Source: an uncultured Pseudomonadota bacterium
GTDB lineage: Bacteria; Pseudomonadota; Gammaproteobacteria; Burkholderiales; Burkholderiaceae_C
Length of the DNA: 6,837 nucleotides
Assembly (NCBI GenBank): GCA_900320815.1
Contig: ONTY01000071.1
Location: 1 to 6,837 of the forward strand
Direction of reading: 5' to 3'
Shown: positions 1 through 6,046 of the stretch, piece by piece
How positions within the stretch are numbered: position 1 is the first letter of the stretch
Layout of the letters: each line of letters starts with the position of its first letter
Position numbers and translations under genes: made by a program
The notes under the pieces: generated by a model
Seen by the model: the letters and a program-made list of their open reading frames with translations, nothing else
Database searches by the model: none
Told to the model about the DNA's origin: nothing

Positions 1-72
1 CAAGAACGCTTCCCGAAAATCCACTTTCACCCCCTGCGCGAGCATGCAGGGCTGGCGCTGCAGGAACAATAA
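1..72 (+). CDS. 3' end of an unidentified gene
   Basis: An open frame enters from the left edge and gives 23 residues (beginning QERFPKIHFHPLREHAG, ending LQEQ) before a TAA at 70-72. The frame is GC-rich and Arg/His/Leu-rich, like the rest of the left part of the window, so it is plausibly the C-terminus of a real protein. The fragment is too short for a family call. It is convergent with the small DUF1232 gene, with about 110 bases between the two stop codons. No T-tracted terminator follows; the nearest hairpin is at 126-145. Confidence 0.4.
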   Translation, partial: QERFPKIHFHPLREHAGLALQEQ

Positions 73-125
73 ACTCAGACAACTGTCAATGTGCCGTTTC
101 AAGCATCTATACCCATAGGGTGCGC

Positions 126-145
126 GCTGGCATGCAAATGCCAGC
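126..145. repeat. 8-bp hairpin with a 4-base loop between convergent genes
   Basis: Bases 126-133 (GCTGGCAT) pair perfectly with 138-145 (ATGCCAGC) around the loop GCAA, a GNRA-type tetraloop when read on the + strand. It lies between the stop of the upstream partial gene (72) and the end of the DUF1232 gene (185). Neither side has a T tract, so it is not a standard intrinsic terminator. It could stabilise the 3' end of the upstream transcript, or be chance. Confidence 0.35.
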
Positions 146-184
146 CAGGGAGCGCAACATCTTGAAGGCCAGGCTGGACAGCAG

Positions 185-358
185 TCACATGGCAAGGCCA
201 TCGTCAAGCCAGCCAAGCACCGGTAGAAAATCTTCCGCAATATTAATAAGAGGCAAACGTATCAGCGGTGCAAATTTGGCAGGCGTTGGCGCGCGCTTGT
301 CAAAAAGCACCTTCCAGCTTGTACAGAAATATCGGGCAATGGCTGATATTTTTCCCAT
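185..358 (-). CDS. Short DUF1232 (YkvA-like) protein, possibly cut by a nonsense codon
   Basis: The product is 57 residues. The start is the ATG at 358-356 because AAAGGGG (369-363) lies four bases upstream; an ATG at 475 would add 39 residues unlike the family and has no ribosome site. Residues 14-54 follow the DUF1232 pattern: a basic 'WKVLFDKRAP' segment, 'AKFAPLIRLPL' as a hydrophobic helix, then 'EDFLPVLGWLDD', equivalent to the family's D-x-I-P-D-x-x-P-x-x-G-x-x-D-D. The usual 'SPIDLIPD' is degenerate here (NIAEDFLP). DUF1232 proteins are small, probably membrane-associated, and of unknown function. The frame stops at TGA 187-185, three residues after Leu-Asp-Asp-Gly. The same frame continues hydrophobically (LLSSLAFKMLRSLAG) to TAG at 109-107, so the gene may be nonsense-truncated. 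It lies downstream of serB on the same strand but behind a likely terminator. Confidence 0.5.
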   Translation of the reverse strand: MGKISAIARYFCTSWKVLFDKRAPTPAKFAPLIRLPLINIAEDFLPVLGWLDDGLAM

Positions 359-373
359 TTCACCCCTTTGCTG

Positions 374-401
374 AAAAAATGGCGCAAAAAATCCCTGCGC
401 C
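374..401 (-). terminator. Probable intrinsic terminator on the minus strand upstream of the DUF1232 gene
   Basis: On the minus strand GGCGCA (401-396) pairs with TGCGCC (386-381) across a nine-base loop. One A (380) and then six T (379-374) follow. The stem is only six pairs but all GC except one, and the T tract is in the right place. It would stop transcripts coming from the serB side just before the DUF1232 ribosome site at 369-363. Confidence 0.45.
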
Positions 402-439
402 GCTGTGATGGGCGAACGCGGGGATGAGAAAAGTGAAAC

Positions 440-453
440 TGCGCTGCAGCGCA
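440..453. repeat. 14-bp perfect palindrome
   Basis: TGCGCTGCAGCGCA is its own reverse complement. It lies in the gap between serB and the DUF1232 gene. It could be a protein-binding site or a chance palindrome in GC-rich DNA; no second copy was seen in the window. Confidence 0.25.
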
Positions 454-556
454 CGGCATCAGCCGCATTCAGCACTTGAATACGGGGGTAAGGAGTACAC
501 AGTCATATCCATGAAGTGGCATCTCCACCCTGCAATGCACAGTAGGTATCAACTCA

Positions 557-579
557 TTGCCGGCTCTATAAGCCGGCAA
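557..579 (-). terminator. 9-bp hairpin just beyond serB
   Basis: TTGCCGGCT (557-565) pairs perfectly with AGCCGGCAA (571-579) around a five-base loop. It starts 22 bases past the serB stop codon (604-602). On the serB strand it is followed by TGAGTTG rather than a T run, so it is either an imperfect terminator or a 3'-end protecting stem. The position, directly after a gene end, is what argues for a role. Confidence 0.4.
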
Positions 580-601
580 CCAGTTGGAATACAGCAGAGT
601 A

Positions 602-1339
602 TCAGGGACGAACCACGTCCAGCAGCCGCTCCAGCCCGCCGGTGTCGATGACGACGTTGGCGTATTCACGCACACGCGGCTTGGCGTGCCAGCCCACTGA
701 CAGACCCGCCGCCTGCATCATGGGCAAGTCGTTCGCCCCGTCGCCCACGGCGATGGCCTGCTGCGGCGCGATGCCAAGTGCGGCGCAGCGATCCAGCAGC
801 GTGGCGCGTTTTTGTGCGCCGTCCACGATGTCGCCCCACGGCTGCTCGAGCAGGCGGCCAGTGAGCGCGCCGTCCTCGATCTCCAGCACGTTGGCGCGCA
901 CGAAGTCCATGCCAAGTTTTGCGGCAAACGGCTCGGCAAAGAAAGTGAAGCCGCCGGAGACGAGCACGGTGTACAGCCCAGCGGCGCGGCAGGCGGCGAG
1001 CAGCGCTTCGGCGCCCGGGTTGGGACGGTGGCGTTGCTGGCGCACTTCTTCAAGCTGCGCCAGCGTGGTGCCGCGCAGCATGGCGACGCGGCGGCGCAAG
1101 CTGGTCTTGAAGTCGGCAATTTCGCCGCGCATGGCCGCTGCGGTTATCGCCGCCACTTCGGCGCCGCGCCCGGCGACATCGGCCACTTCGTCAATGCACT
1201 CGATGTTGCCGAGTGTGGCGTCCATGTCAAAGGCGATGAGGCGATAGTCCACCAGACGCAGCGGCGGTGCGATGCCGCGCACGGCAAGCCCAGGGGCAAT
1301 TTCAGCAAGCGGCAAGGAAGCAGCAATGGCGTCTGGCAT
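602..1339 (-). CDS. serB: Phosphoserine phosphatase SerB
   Basis: A 245-residue HAD-superfamily phosphatase that hydrolyses O-phospho-L-serine to L-serine, the last step of serine synthesis, in the cytoplasm. All catalytic motifs are visible: motif I FDMDATLGNIECIDE with nucleophile Asp38 and general acid Asp40; substrate-site Glu47, nine residues past the nucleophile as in characterised PSPs; motif II LVSGGFTFF with Ser128; Lys177 in GAQKRATLL; and the magnesium site GDGANDLPMM with Asp200 and Asp204. There is no N-terminal ACT domain, which fits the short proteobacterial form. I chose the ATG at 1339. The frame stays open to a GTG at 1540, but those 67 extra residues (Cys-rich, no family similarity) overlap the intergenic region. 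No strong Shine-Dalgarno precedes 1339, so the exact start is less certain than the identity. It is divergent from livK. Confidence 0.95.
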   Translation of the reverse strand: MPDAIAASLPLAEIAPGLAVRGIAPPLRLVDYRLIAFDMDATLGNIECIDEVADVAGRGAEVAAITAAAMRGEIADFKTSLRRRVAMLRGTTLAQLEEVRQQRHRPNPGAEALLAACRAAGLYTVLVSGGFTFFAEPFAAKLGMDFVRANVLEIEDGALTGRLLEQPWGDIVDGAQKRATLLDRCAALGIAPQQAIAVGDGANDLPMMQAAGLSVGWHAKPRVREYANVVIDTGGLERLLDVVRP

Positions 1340-1382
1340 ATCAGGAAATAGCGGGGGCAAAAAGGCGGCGAGTGTAAAAAAA

Positions 1383-1395
1383 GTTGCACTGCAAC
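1383..1395. promoter_or_regulatory. 13-bp inverted repeat in the serB/livK divergent region, candidate operator
   Basis: GTTGCA-C-TGCAAC is a perfect inverted repeat with a one-base centre. It is 44 bases upstream of the serB start and about 150 bases upstream of livK, in a region that must hold both promoters. A weak -10-like TACACT for serB lies nearby on the minus strand (1376-1371). I cannot name a regulator; the promoter placement is a guess. Confidence 0.3.
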
Positions 1396-1426
1396 AAAGA
1401 GGGACTGCACGCTGGTAGCATTCGCG

Positions 1427-1440
1427 CCCCAGGCATGGGG
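1427..1440. repeat. Small GC-rich hairpin in the livK leader region
   Basis: CCCCA (1427-1431) pairs with TGGGG (1436-1440) around a four-base loop. It is about 105 bases upstream of livK. No T tract follows. If the livK transcript starts upstream of it, the stem would be in the 5' leader; otherwise it is incidental. Confidence 0.2.
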
Positions 1441-1544
1441 GGCACAGCCTCTCCCTGCCCTCGCCGCACCAGTGCCACCCTTTCAAAACAAGGCGCTGGC
1501 GCGGGCTGTTTTTTATTTGTTCAGAAAAACGGGAACGCACTCAC

Positions 1545-2669
1545 ATGACAACAGCACAGTTTTTCAGCCGCATCGCTCTGGCCGCCACCTTGGCACTGGG
1601 CGTAGCAAGCGCCGCGCACGCCGAAGGCACCATCCGCATCGGTGCCGCTGGCCCGCGCACCGGCCCGGTGGCGCAATACGGCGATCAGGTGTTCACCGGT
1701 GTAGAAGCGGCAGTGGCCGACATCAACAAAGCCGGTGGCATCAACGGCAGCAAGCTTGAACTCGTCTACTACGACGACGCCTGCGACCCCAAACAAGCCG
1801 TGGCCGTGGCCAACAAGGTGGTCAATGACGGCATCCGCTTTGTGGTGGGACACGTGTGCTCGGGCGCCACCATGTCTGCCGTGCCGATTTATGACGACGA
1901 GGGCATCATGATGATCACGCCGTCGGCAACGCAGCCGGAAGTGGCTTCGGAAAAACGCCGCCTGGTGTTCCGCACCATTGGGCTGGACAGTATGCAAGGA
2001 CCAGTTGCTGCGAAATACATCGTGAGCAAATACAAGGGCAAGAAGATTGCCGTGCTGCACGACAAGCAGCAATATGGTGAGGGCGTGGCCACTGCAGTGC
2101 GCGACGGTGCCAAAGCCGGCGGCGTGGACGTGGCAATGTTTGAAGGGCTGAACGCCGGTGACAAAGACTTCAGCGCCCTCGTCACCAAGCTCAAGCGCGC
2201 CGAGGTGGAGTTCGTCTATTTCGGCGGCTACCACCCAGAAATGGGGCTGCTGCTGCGCCAGTCGCGCCAGGCGGGGCTGAACGTGCAGTTCATGGGACCG
2301 GAAGGTGTGGGTAACAACGACGTGACCGCCATCGCCGGCGACGCAGTGGAAGGAATGCTGGCCACGCTGCCACGCGCCTTTGACACTGACCCACGCAACA
2401 AGGAACTCGTCGAGCGCATCAAAGCCGCTGGCAAAGACCCCAGCGCCACTTTTGTGATGCCCGGCTACACCGCCATGCAGGTGATGGCCGAAGGCATGAA
2501 ACAAGCTGGCGACACAAAAGACCCCGCCAAGGTTGCCGAAGCAATTCGCGCCGGCACGTTTGATACACCCATCGGCAAAGTCAGCTTTGACAACAAGGGC
2601 GATTTGACAAGCTTTGATTTCGCCGTCTACGCTTGGCATAAAGACGGCTCTCGCACCGCTGCCGAGTAA
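1545..2669 (+). CDS. livK: Branched-chain amino acid ABC transporter, periplasmic binding protein LivK/LivJ type
   Basis: A 374-residue periplasmic type I solute-binding protein that captures Leu/Ile/Val (or a related aliphatic amino acid) and delivers it to LivH-LivM. Residues 1-26 are a Sec signal peptide: a hydrophobic core (IALAATLALGVA) and an AHA cleavage site before Glu27. The mature part begins TIRIGAAGPRTGPVAQYG, the usual first strand and loop of the family. Cys80 and Cys105 are 25 residues apart, the same spacing as the disulfide in the E. coli proteins. The ligand-site segment 'CSGATMSAVPIYDDEGIMM' with 'TPSAT', and the later 'QQYGEG', match LivJ/LivK. Length is normal for the family. 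The start is set by the signal peptide; a weak GGGA lies ten bases upstream. It heads the liv operon and is separated from livH by a stem-loop. Exact specificity cannot be read from the sequence. Confidence 0.95.
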   Translation: MTTAQFFSRIALAATLALGVASAAHAEGTIRIGAAGPRTGPVAQYGDQVFTGVEAAVADINKAGGINGSKLELVYYDDACDPKQAVAVANKVVNDGIRFVVGHVCSGATMSAVPIYDDEGIMMITPSATQPEVASEKRRLVFRTIGLDSMQGPVAAKYIVSKYKGKKIAVLHDKQQYGEGVATAVRDGAKAGGVDVAMFEGLNAGDKDFSALVTKLKRAEVEFVYFGGYHPEMGLLLRQSRQAGLNVQFMGPEGVGNNDVTAIAGDAVEGMLATLPRAFDTDPRNKELVERIKAAGKDPSATFVMPGYTAMQVMAEGMKQAGDTKDPAKVAEAIRAGTFDTPIGKVSFDNKGDLTSFDFAVYAWHKDGSRTAAE

Positions 2670-2690
2670 GGCCGCGCTGCTGCGCCACAA

Positions 2691-2739
2691 AAAACGCCAG
2701 CCGCTCACACCAAAAGCACACCAAAGCGGCTGGTGTTTT
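2691..2739 (+). terminator. Strong stem-loop between livK and livH (attenuator or partial terminator)
   Basis: Bases 2694-2705 pair with 2725-2736 over 12 pairs with a single G-U (2696 with 2734), around a 19-base loop. Flanking A2691-A2693 can also pair with T2737-T2739, giving up to 15 pairs. Six A precede the stem and four T end it, so it looks like an intrinsic terminator in either direction. It starts 21 bases after the livK stop. Because livH-M-G continue on the same strand, a partial terminator or mRNA-stabilising stem is the likely role, keeping binding protein in excess over the permeases. Confidence 0.75.
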
Positions 2740-2796
2740 CCTGCGCACTGCACTCCCCTTTTCTCTTTCCGCGCGCCTTTTCCCCGCCTCCCACTC

Positions 2797-3714
2797 ATGG
2801 ATCCACTGCACCATTACCTGCAGCAACTGGTCAACGGCATCACCGTGGGCAGCACGTATGCGCTCATTGCTATTGGCTACACGATGGTCTACGGCATCAT
2901 CGGCATGATTAATTTCGCGCACGGCGAGGTCTACATGATTGGCTCCTACATCGCCTTCATGGTGATTGCCGTGCTCATGGCCGCAGGCGTCACCGCCACG
3001 CTGCCGCTGGTGCTGCTGGCGGCGCTGGCAGCCATCATCGTCACCAGCGCCTGGGGCTGGGGCATCGAGCGCACCGCCTACCGCCCGCTGCGCGGAGGCA
3101 ACCGGCTCATTCCGCTCATTTCCGCCATCGGCATGTCCATCTTTTTGCAAAACCTCGTGCTGCTGGCGCAGGACTCGCGTGAAAAGGCGCTGCCGCAGCT
3201 CATCGAGGGCTTTGCCGTTGGCGCCGACGGGCGCGGCGTGATGATTTCCTGGATTCAGGTCATCGTGTTCTGCACCACGGTGGCGGTGATGGCGGCGCTC
3301 ACCGTCTTCATTTCGCGCTCGCGCATCGGGCGTGCGTGCCGCGCCTGCGCCGAAGACCTGCGCATGGCGCGGCTGCTGGGCATTGAAACCAACACCATCA
3401 TAGCCATGACGTTTGTTATCGGCGGCGCGCTGGCGGCAGTGGCCTCCGTGCTGCTGGGGCTGCAATACGGCGTCATCAACCCTGTCATCGGCTTTCTGGC
3501 GGGCATGAAGGCGTTCACCGCCGCCGTGCTGGGCGGCATCGGCTCCATCCCCGGCGCCATGCTGGGCGGTCTGCTGCTGGGCGTGGCAGAAGCCTTGGGC
3601 GCCGACCTCGTGGGCGACCAGTACAAGGATGTGGTCGCCTTCACCCTGCTGGTGCTCGTGCTGGTGGTGCGCCCATCAGGCATCCTGGGGCGGCCAGAAG
3701 TAGAAAAAGTCTGA
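2797..3714 (+). CDS. livH: Branched-chain amino acid ABC transporter permease LivH
   Basis: A 305-residue inner-membrane permease that pairs with LivM to form the channel of the LIV-I importer. It matches E. coli LivH nearly throughout as I recall that sequence, for example '[20 protein letters not shown]' then [13 protein letters not shown] (about residues 18-50), '[13 protein letters not shown]', the cytoplasmic coupling segment [19 protein letters not shown] (from residue 178), '[20 protein letters not shown]', and the C-terminus [11 protein letters not shown]. By eye there are about eight hydrophobic segments. The ATG at 2797 is chosen because it aligns with known LivH starts; an upstream ATG at 2614 would overlap livK and cross the stem-loop. 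No Shine-Dalgarno is visible; the 44 bases before the start are very pyrimidine-rich. livM follows 22 bases downstream. Confidence 0.96.
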   Translation: MDPLHHYLQQLVNGITVGSTYALIAIGYTMVYGIIGMINFAHGEVYMIGSYIAFMVIAVLMAAGVTATLPLVLLAALAAIIVTSAWGWGIERTAYRPLRGGNRLIPLISAIGMSIFLQNLVLLAQDSREKALPQLIEGFAVGADGRGVMISWIQVIVFCTTVAVMAALTVFISRSRIGRACRACAEDLRMARLLGIETNTIIAMTFVIGGALAAVASVLLGLQYGVINPVIGFLAGMKAFTAAVLGGIGSIPGAMLGGLLLGVAEALGADLVGDQYKDVVAFTLLVLVLVVRPSGILGRPEVEKV

Positions 3715-3736
3715 CAAGAATACCCCCCACAGAGCG

Positions 3737-4996
3737 ATGTCCCTGAAAACCCCTCTGGCGCGCGCCCTCTTTGCCGCGCTCATCACCTTCCTGATGGCCG
3801 CCCCCATCCTTGGGCTGCGGCTGAGCATGCCCGGCGTGGGACTGCAGGTGCAGTGGGCGCCCCTGCACGTGTGGATGTGGATTGCGGCAGCTACGGCAGC
3901 GGTGTTTGCCTGGCAGCTGCTGCGCGAGCGCATTCCCACCCCCACTTTCTGGCGCCAACGCGCGCGCGCCAGCGCCTTGGGTGCGCTGCGCGGCTGGCTC
4001 ACGCTGCCGCGCACGCAGCACATCGGCGCCTTTGTGCTTCTGGTGCTGGCGGTAGCCATGCCGTTTTTCGCCTCGCGCGGCACGGTGGACATCGCCACCC
4101 TCATCCTCATTTACGTGATGCTCGGCATCGGGCTGAACATCGTCGTCGGGCTGGCTGGCCTGCTGGATTTGGGCTACGTGGGCTTTTACGCCGTGGGCGC
4201 CTACACCTATGCGCTGCTGGCGCAGCACGGCTGGGGCTTTTGGCAAGCGCTGCCCGTGGCGGGGGCAATGGCGGCGCTGTTTGGCTTTTTGCTCGGTTTC
4301 CCTGTGCTGCGGCTGCGCGGCGATTACTTGGCCATCGTCACGCTGGGCTTTGGCGAAATCATCCGCCTGGTTTTGAGAAATGAAACTGAAATCACCGGCG
4401 GCCCCAATGGCATCGGCGGCATCCCCAAGCCCACGTTTTTCGGGCTGACGTTTGAGCGCCGCGCCGCCGAGGGGATGCAAACCTTTCACGAGTTTTTCGG
4501 GCTGCAATACGACCCCGCGCTCAAAGTCACGGCGCTGTATCTCACCGCGCTGGTGCTCGTACTCGCCGCACTGCTTATCGTCAACCGCCTCATGCGCATG
4601 CCCATCGGGCGCGCGTGGGAGGCGCTGCGCGAAGATGAAATCGCCTGCCGCGCCCTTGGGCTGAACCCCACCGCCATCAAGCTCTCCGCCTTCACCATCG
4701 GTGCCTCGTTTGCCGGCTTTGCCGGCAGCTTCTTTGCCGCGCGGCAGGGGCTGGTGACGCCCGAATCCTTCACCTTTATGGAGTCGGCCATGATTCTCGC
4801 CATCGTTGTGCTGGGAGGCATGGGCTCGCAGCTTGGCGTCATCCTCGCGGCGGCCATCATGGTGCTGCTGCAGGAGATGCGCGGCTTTGCCGAATACCGC
4901 ATGCTCATCTTCGGGCTGATGATGATTGTGATGATGATCTGGCGCCCCAACGGCCTGCTGCCCATGCACCGCCCGCACATGGAGCTGCACGCATGA
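3737..4996 (+). CDS. livM: Branched-chain amino acid ABC transporter permease LivM
   Basis: A 419-residue inner-membrane permease, partner of LivH, close to the E. coli LivM length (425 by recall). It has the LivM-type N-terminal extension of about 115 residues with two extra hydrophobic segments, then the permease core from '[20 protein letters not shown]'. Diagnostic stretches are '[16 protein letters not shown]', '[18 protein letters not shown]' (around residue 196), '[15 protein letters not shown]', and the ATPase-coupling segment [19 protein letters not shown] (from residue 291). '[18 protein letters not shown]' and the C-terminal '[12 protein letters not shown]' follow. Only a weak ribosome site precedes the ATG. 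The stop overlaps the livG start (ATGA at 4993-4996), which suggests translational coupling. Confidence 0.96.
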   Translation: MSLKTPLARALFAALITFLMAAPILGLRLSMPGVGLQVQWAPLHVWMWIAAATAAVFAWQLLRERIPTPTFWRQRARASALGALRGWLTLPRTQHIGAFVLLVLAVAMPFFASRGTVDIATLILIYVMLGIGLNIVVGLAGLLDLGYVGFYAVGAYTYALLAQHGWGFWQALPVAGAMAALFGFLLGFPVLRLRGDYLAIVTLGFGEIIRLVLRNETEITGGPNGIGGIPKPTFFGLTFERRAAEGMQTFHEFFGLQYDPALKVTALYLTALVLVLAALLIVNRLMRMPIGRAWEALREDEIACRALGLNPTAIKLSAFTIGASFAGFAGSFFAARQGLVTPESFTFMESAMILAIVVLGGMGSQLGVILAAAIMVLLQEMRGFAEYRMLIFGLMMIVMMIWRPNGLLPMHRPHMELHA

Positions 4997-5802
4997 CAGC
5001 AGCAGTGCCCCAAACCACCACCACGACTACTGCCACCGCCGCCGCGCTGCTGGACGTGCAAGGGCTGCAAATGCGCTTTGGCGGGCTGCTTGCCGTGGAT
5101 ACCCTTGCCCTGCAGGTGCGCGCGGGGCAAATCGTCTCGCTCATCGGCCCCAACGGTGCGGGCAAAACCACCGTCTTCAACTGCCTGACCGGTTTCTACA
5201 AGCCCAGTGGCGGACGCATCCTGCTGCGCGGCGAGAGCATCGGCGGGCAGCCCGGGCACGTCATCGCGCGCCGCGGCGTGGTGCGCACGTTCCAGAACGT
5301 GCGCCTGTTCCGTGACATGACGGTGGTCGAAAACCTGCTCATCGCGCAGCACCGGCACCTGAACACCGGTCTGCTTGCCGGACTACTGAAAACGCCCGCC
5401 TTCCGCCGCAGCGAGCGCGTGGCTCTGGCCGCCGCCGGCGAATGGCTCGGGCGCCTTGGGCTGCTGGATGTCGCCAACCGGCCTGCTGGCACCCTGCCCT
5501 ACGGCCAGCAGCGGCGGCTGGAAATCGCCCGCTGCATGATGACGCGCCCCAGCCTGCTCATGCTCGACGAACCCGCCGCCGGCCTGAACCCGCACGAAAC
5601 CGCCGAGCTGGAACAGCTCATCGCGCAGCTGCGCGATGAGTTTTCGCTCACCGTGCTGCTCATTGAGCACGACATGCGGCTCGTGATGAGCATCTCGGAC
5701 TACATCTACGTTATCAACCAGGGGCGCCCGCTGGCGCAGGGCAGCCCGCAGCAGGTGCGCGAGCACCCTGACGTCATCAAAGCCTATCTGGGCGAGGACT
5801 GA
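4993..5802 (+). CDS. livG: Branched-chain amino acid ABC transporter ATP-binding protein LivG
   Basis: A 269-residue ABC ATPase that powers the LivH-LivM channel from the cytoplasm, normally as a heterodimer with LivF. Motifs in order: Walker [10 protein letters not shown] (52-60), Q-loop TFQNVRLF with Gln101, signature [13 protein letters not shown] (168-180; YGDQ in E. coli as I recall it), Walker [14 protein letters not shown] (188-200) with catalytic Glu193, and switch His226 in LLIEHDM. The end [12 protein letters not shown] is typical of LivG. The N-terminus carries about 13 more residues than E. coli LivG, a Thr/Ala-rich stretch (residues 8-18) encoded by ACC/GCC-like triplets. That stretch is probably disordered, or the true start is a little downstream; the ATGA overlap with livM supports the start given. 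All catalytic residues are intact. It is not followed by livF, which is odd for this operon. Confidence 0.96.
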   Translation: MTAAVPQTTTTTTATAAALLDVQGLQMRFGGLLAVDTLALQVRAGQIVSLIGPNGAGKTTVFNCLTGFYKPSGGRILLRGESIGGQPGHVIARRGVVRTFQNVRLFRDMTVVENLLIAQHRHLNTGLLAGLLKTPAFRRSERVALAAAGEWLGRLGLLDVANRPAGTLPYGQQRRLEIARCMMTRPSLLMLDEPAAGLNPHETAELEQLIAQLRDEFSLTVLLIEHDMRLVMSISDYIYVINQGRPLAQGSPQQVREHPDVIKAYLGED

Positions 5803-5840
5803 TGCAAATTGCCGTCCATGTGTTTTCAGGAGTTCCGTGA
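5802..5840 (+). other. 12-codon leader-like ORF linking livG and the next gene by TGATG overlaps
   Basis: An ATG at 5802 shares its A with the livG stop (TGATG). It encodes [12 protein letters not shown] and ends at TGA 5838-5840, which again shares its A with the ATG of the cold-shock-like ORF. It does not resemble the start of LivF. GC already drops to about 49 % here. It may be a chance reading frame, a remnant, or a coupling peptide; I cannot tell which. Confidence 0.2.
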
Positions 5841-6046
5841 TGAAAGGGCTTATTAAATTCTATAACACAGAAAAAGGGTTTGGATTTATTGTCGGAGAAG
5901 ATAATAATGAATATTACTTTAATCACCGCGCCATTACCTATGGAGAAATGCCGAAATCTGGCGCACATTGCGAGTTTGAAACCGAACAAAAAACAAGGCA
6001 GGGGAAAACCCTGCCTTCATTTTGCGTTTGTCCGGAGTTCCCTTAA
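5840..6046 (+). CDS. Cold-shock-domain-like small protein, C-terminus probably not native
   Basis: A 68-residue reading frame from ATG 5840 with a strong AGGAG (5828-5832) seven bases upstream. Residues 2-17 (KGLIKFYNTEKGFGFI) are a clear cold-shock domain start including the RNP1 core KGFGFI. The RNP2 position, usually VFVHF, reads YYFNH (25-29), a divergent variant. Cold-shock domains bind single-stranded RNA or DNA and often act as RNA chaperones. The match persists to about 'CEFETEQK'. After that the frame runs through an antisense terminator (5988-6017) and 30 bases of the convergent DUF1128 gene, so the tail TLPSFCVCPEFP is unlike the expected last strand. Composition is AT-rich (about 37 % GC over 5840-5989), unlike livG and also lower than the genes to the right. 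It may be a truncated gene at an assembly or recombination junction. Confidence 0.55.
   Translation: MKGLIKFYNTEKGFGFIVGEDNNEYYFNHRAITYGEMPKSGAHCEFETEQKTRQGKTLPSFCVCPEFP
5988..6017 (-). terminator. Intrinsic terminator of the DUF1128 gene
   Basis: On the minus strand AAGGCAGGG (6017-6009) pairs with CCCTGCCTT (6003-5995) over nine pairs around a five-base loop. One G and then six T (5993-5988) follow. The stem begins at the first base past the reading frame, overlapping the TGA stop codon (6019-6017) by one base. The T tract makes this a minus-strand terminator; read on the + strand the tail is only CATTTTG, so at best weak in that direction. Confidence 0.8.

Noticed and set aside
185..187. 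TGA as a selenocysteine codon in the DUF1232 gene
   Set aside because: The family has no selenocysteine or catalytic Cys at this place, and no SECIS-like stem with proper spacing could be supported; nonsense or natural stop is simpler.
73..601. CRISPR array, tRNA or small RNA in the left non-coding parts
   Set aside because: No regular repeats, no cloverleaf and only isolated hairpins were seen.
642..1351. Plus-strand frames opposite serB (201 and 179 residues)
   Set aside because: Ser/Ala/Arg-rich shadows; serB on the minus strand has complete HAD motifs.
1340..1540. 67-residue N-terminal extension of SerB from a GTG at 1540
   Set aside because: No similarity to the family, Cys-rich, covers the whole intergenic region; the 245-residue form from 1339 has normal length and motifs.
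2614..2796. 61-residue N-terminal extension of LivH
   Set aside because: Overlaps livK and crosses the stem-loop; the LivH family starts at the [10 protein letters not shown] equivalent.
1521..2798. 425-residue antisense frame opposite livK
   Set aside because: His/Gly/Arg-rich shadow of a high-GC gene; no family features and no ribosome site. livK is well supported.
3641..4990. 449-residue antisense frame opposite livM
   Set aside because: Low-complexity His/Gln/Arg/Gly composition, typical mirror of a GC-rich membrane protein gene.
5829..6041. 8-base direct repeat GGAGTTCC at 5829 and 6034 as target-site duplication flanking the cold-shock ORF
   Set aside because: Short, expected by chance at this distance, one copy is the ribosome site and no transposon ends are present.
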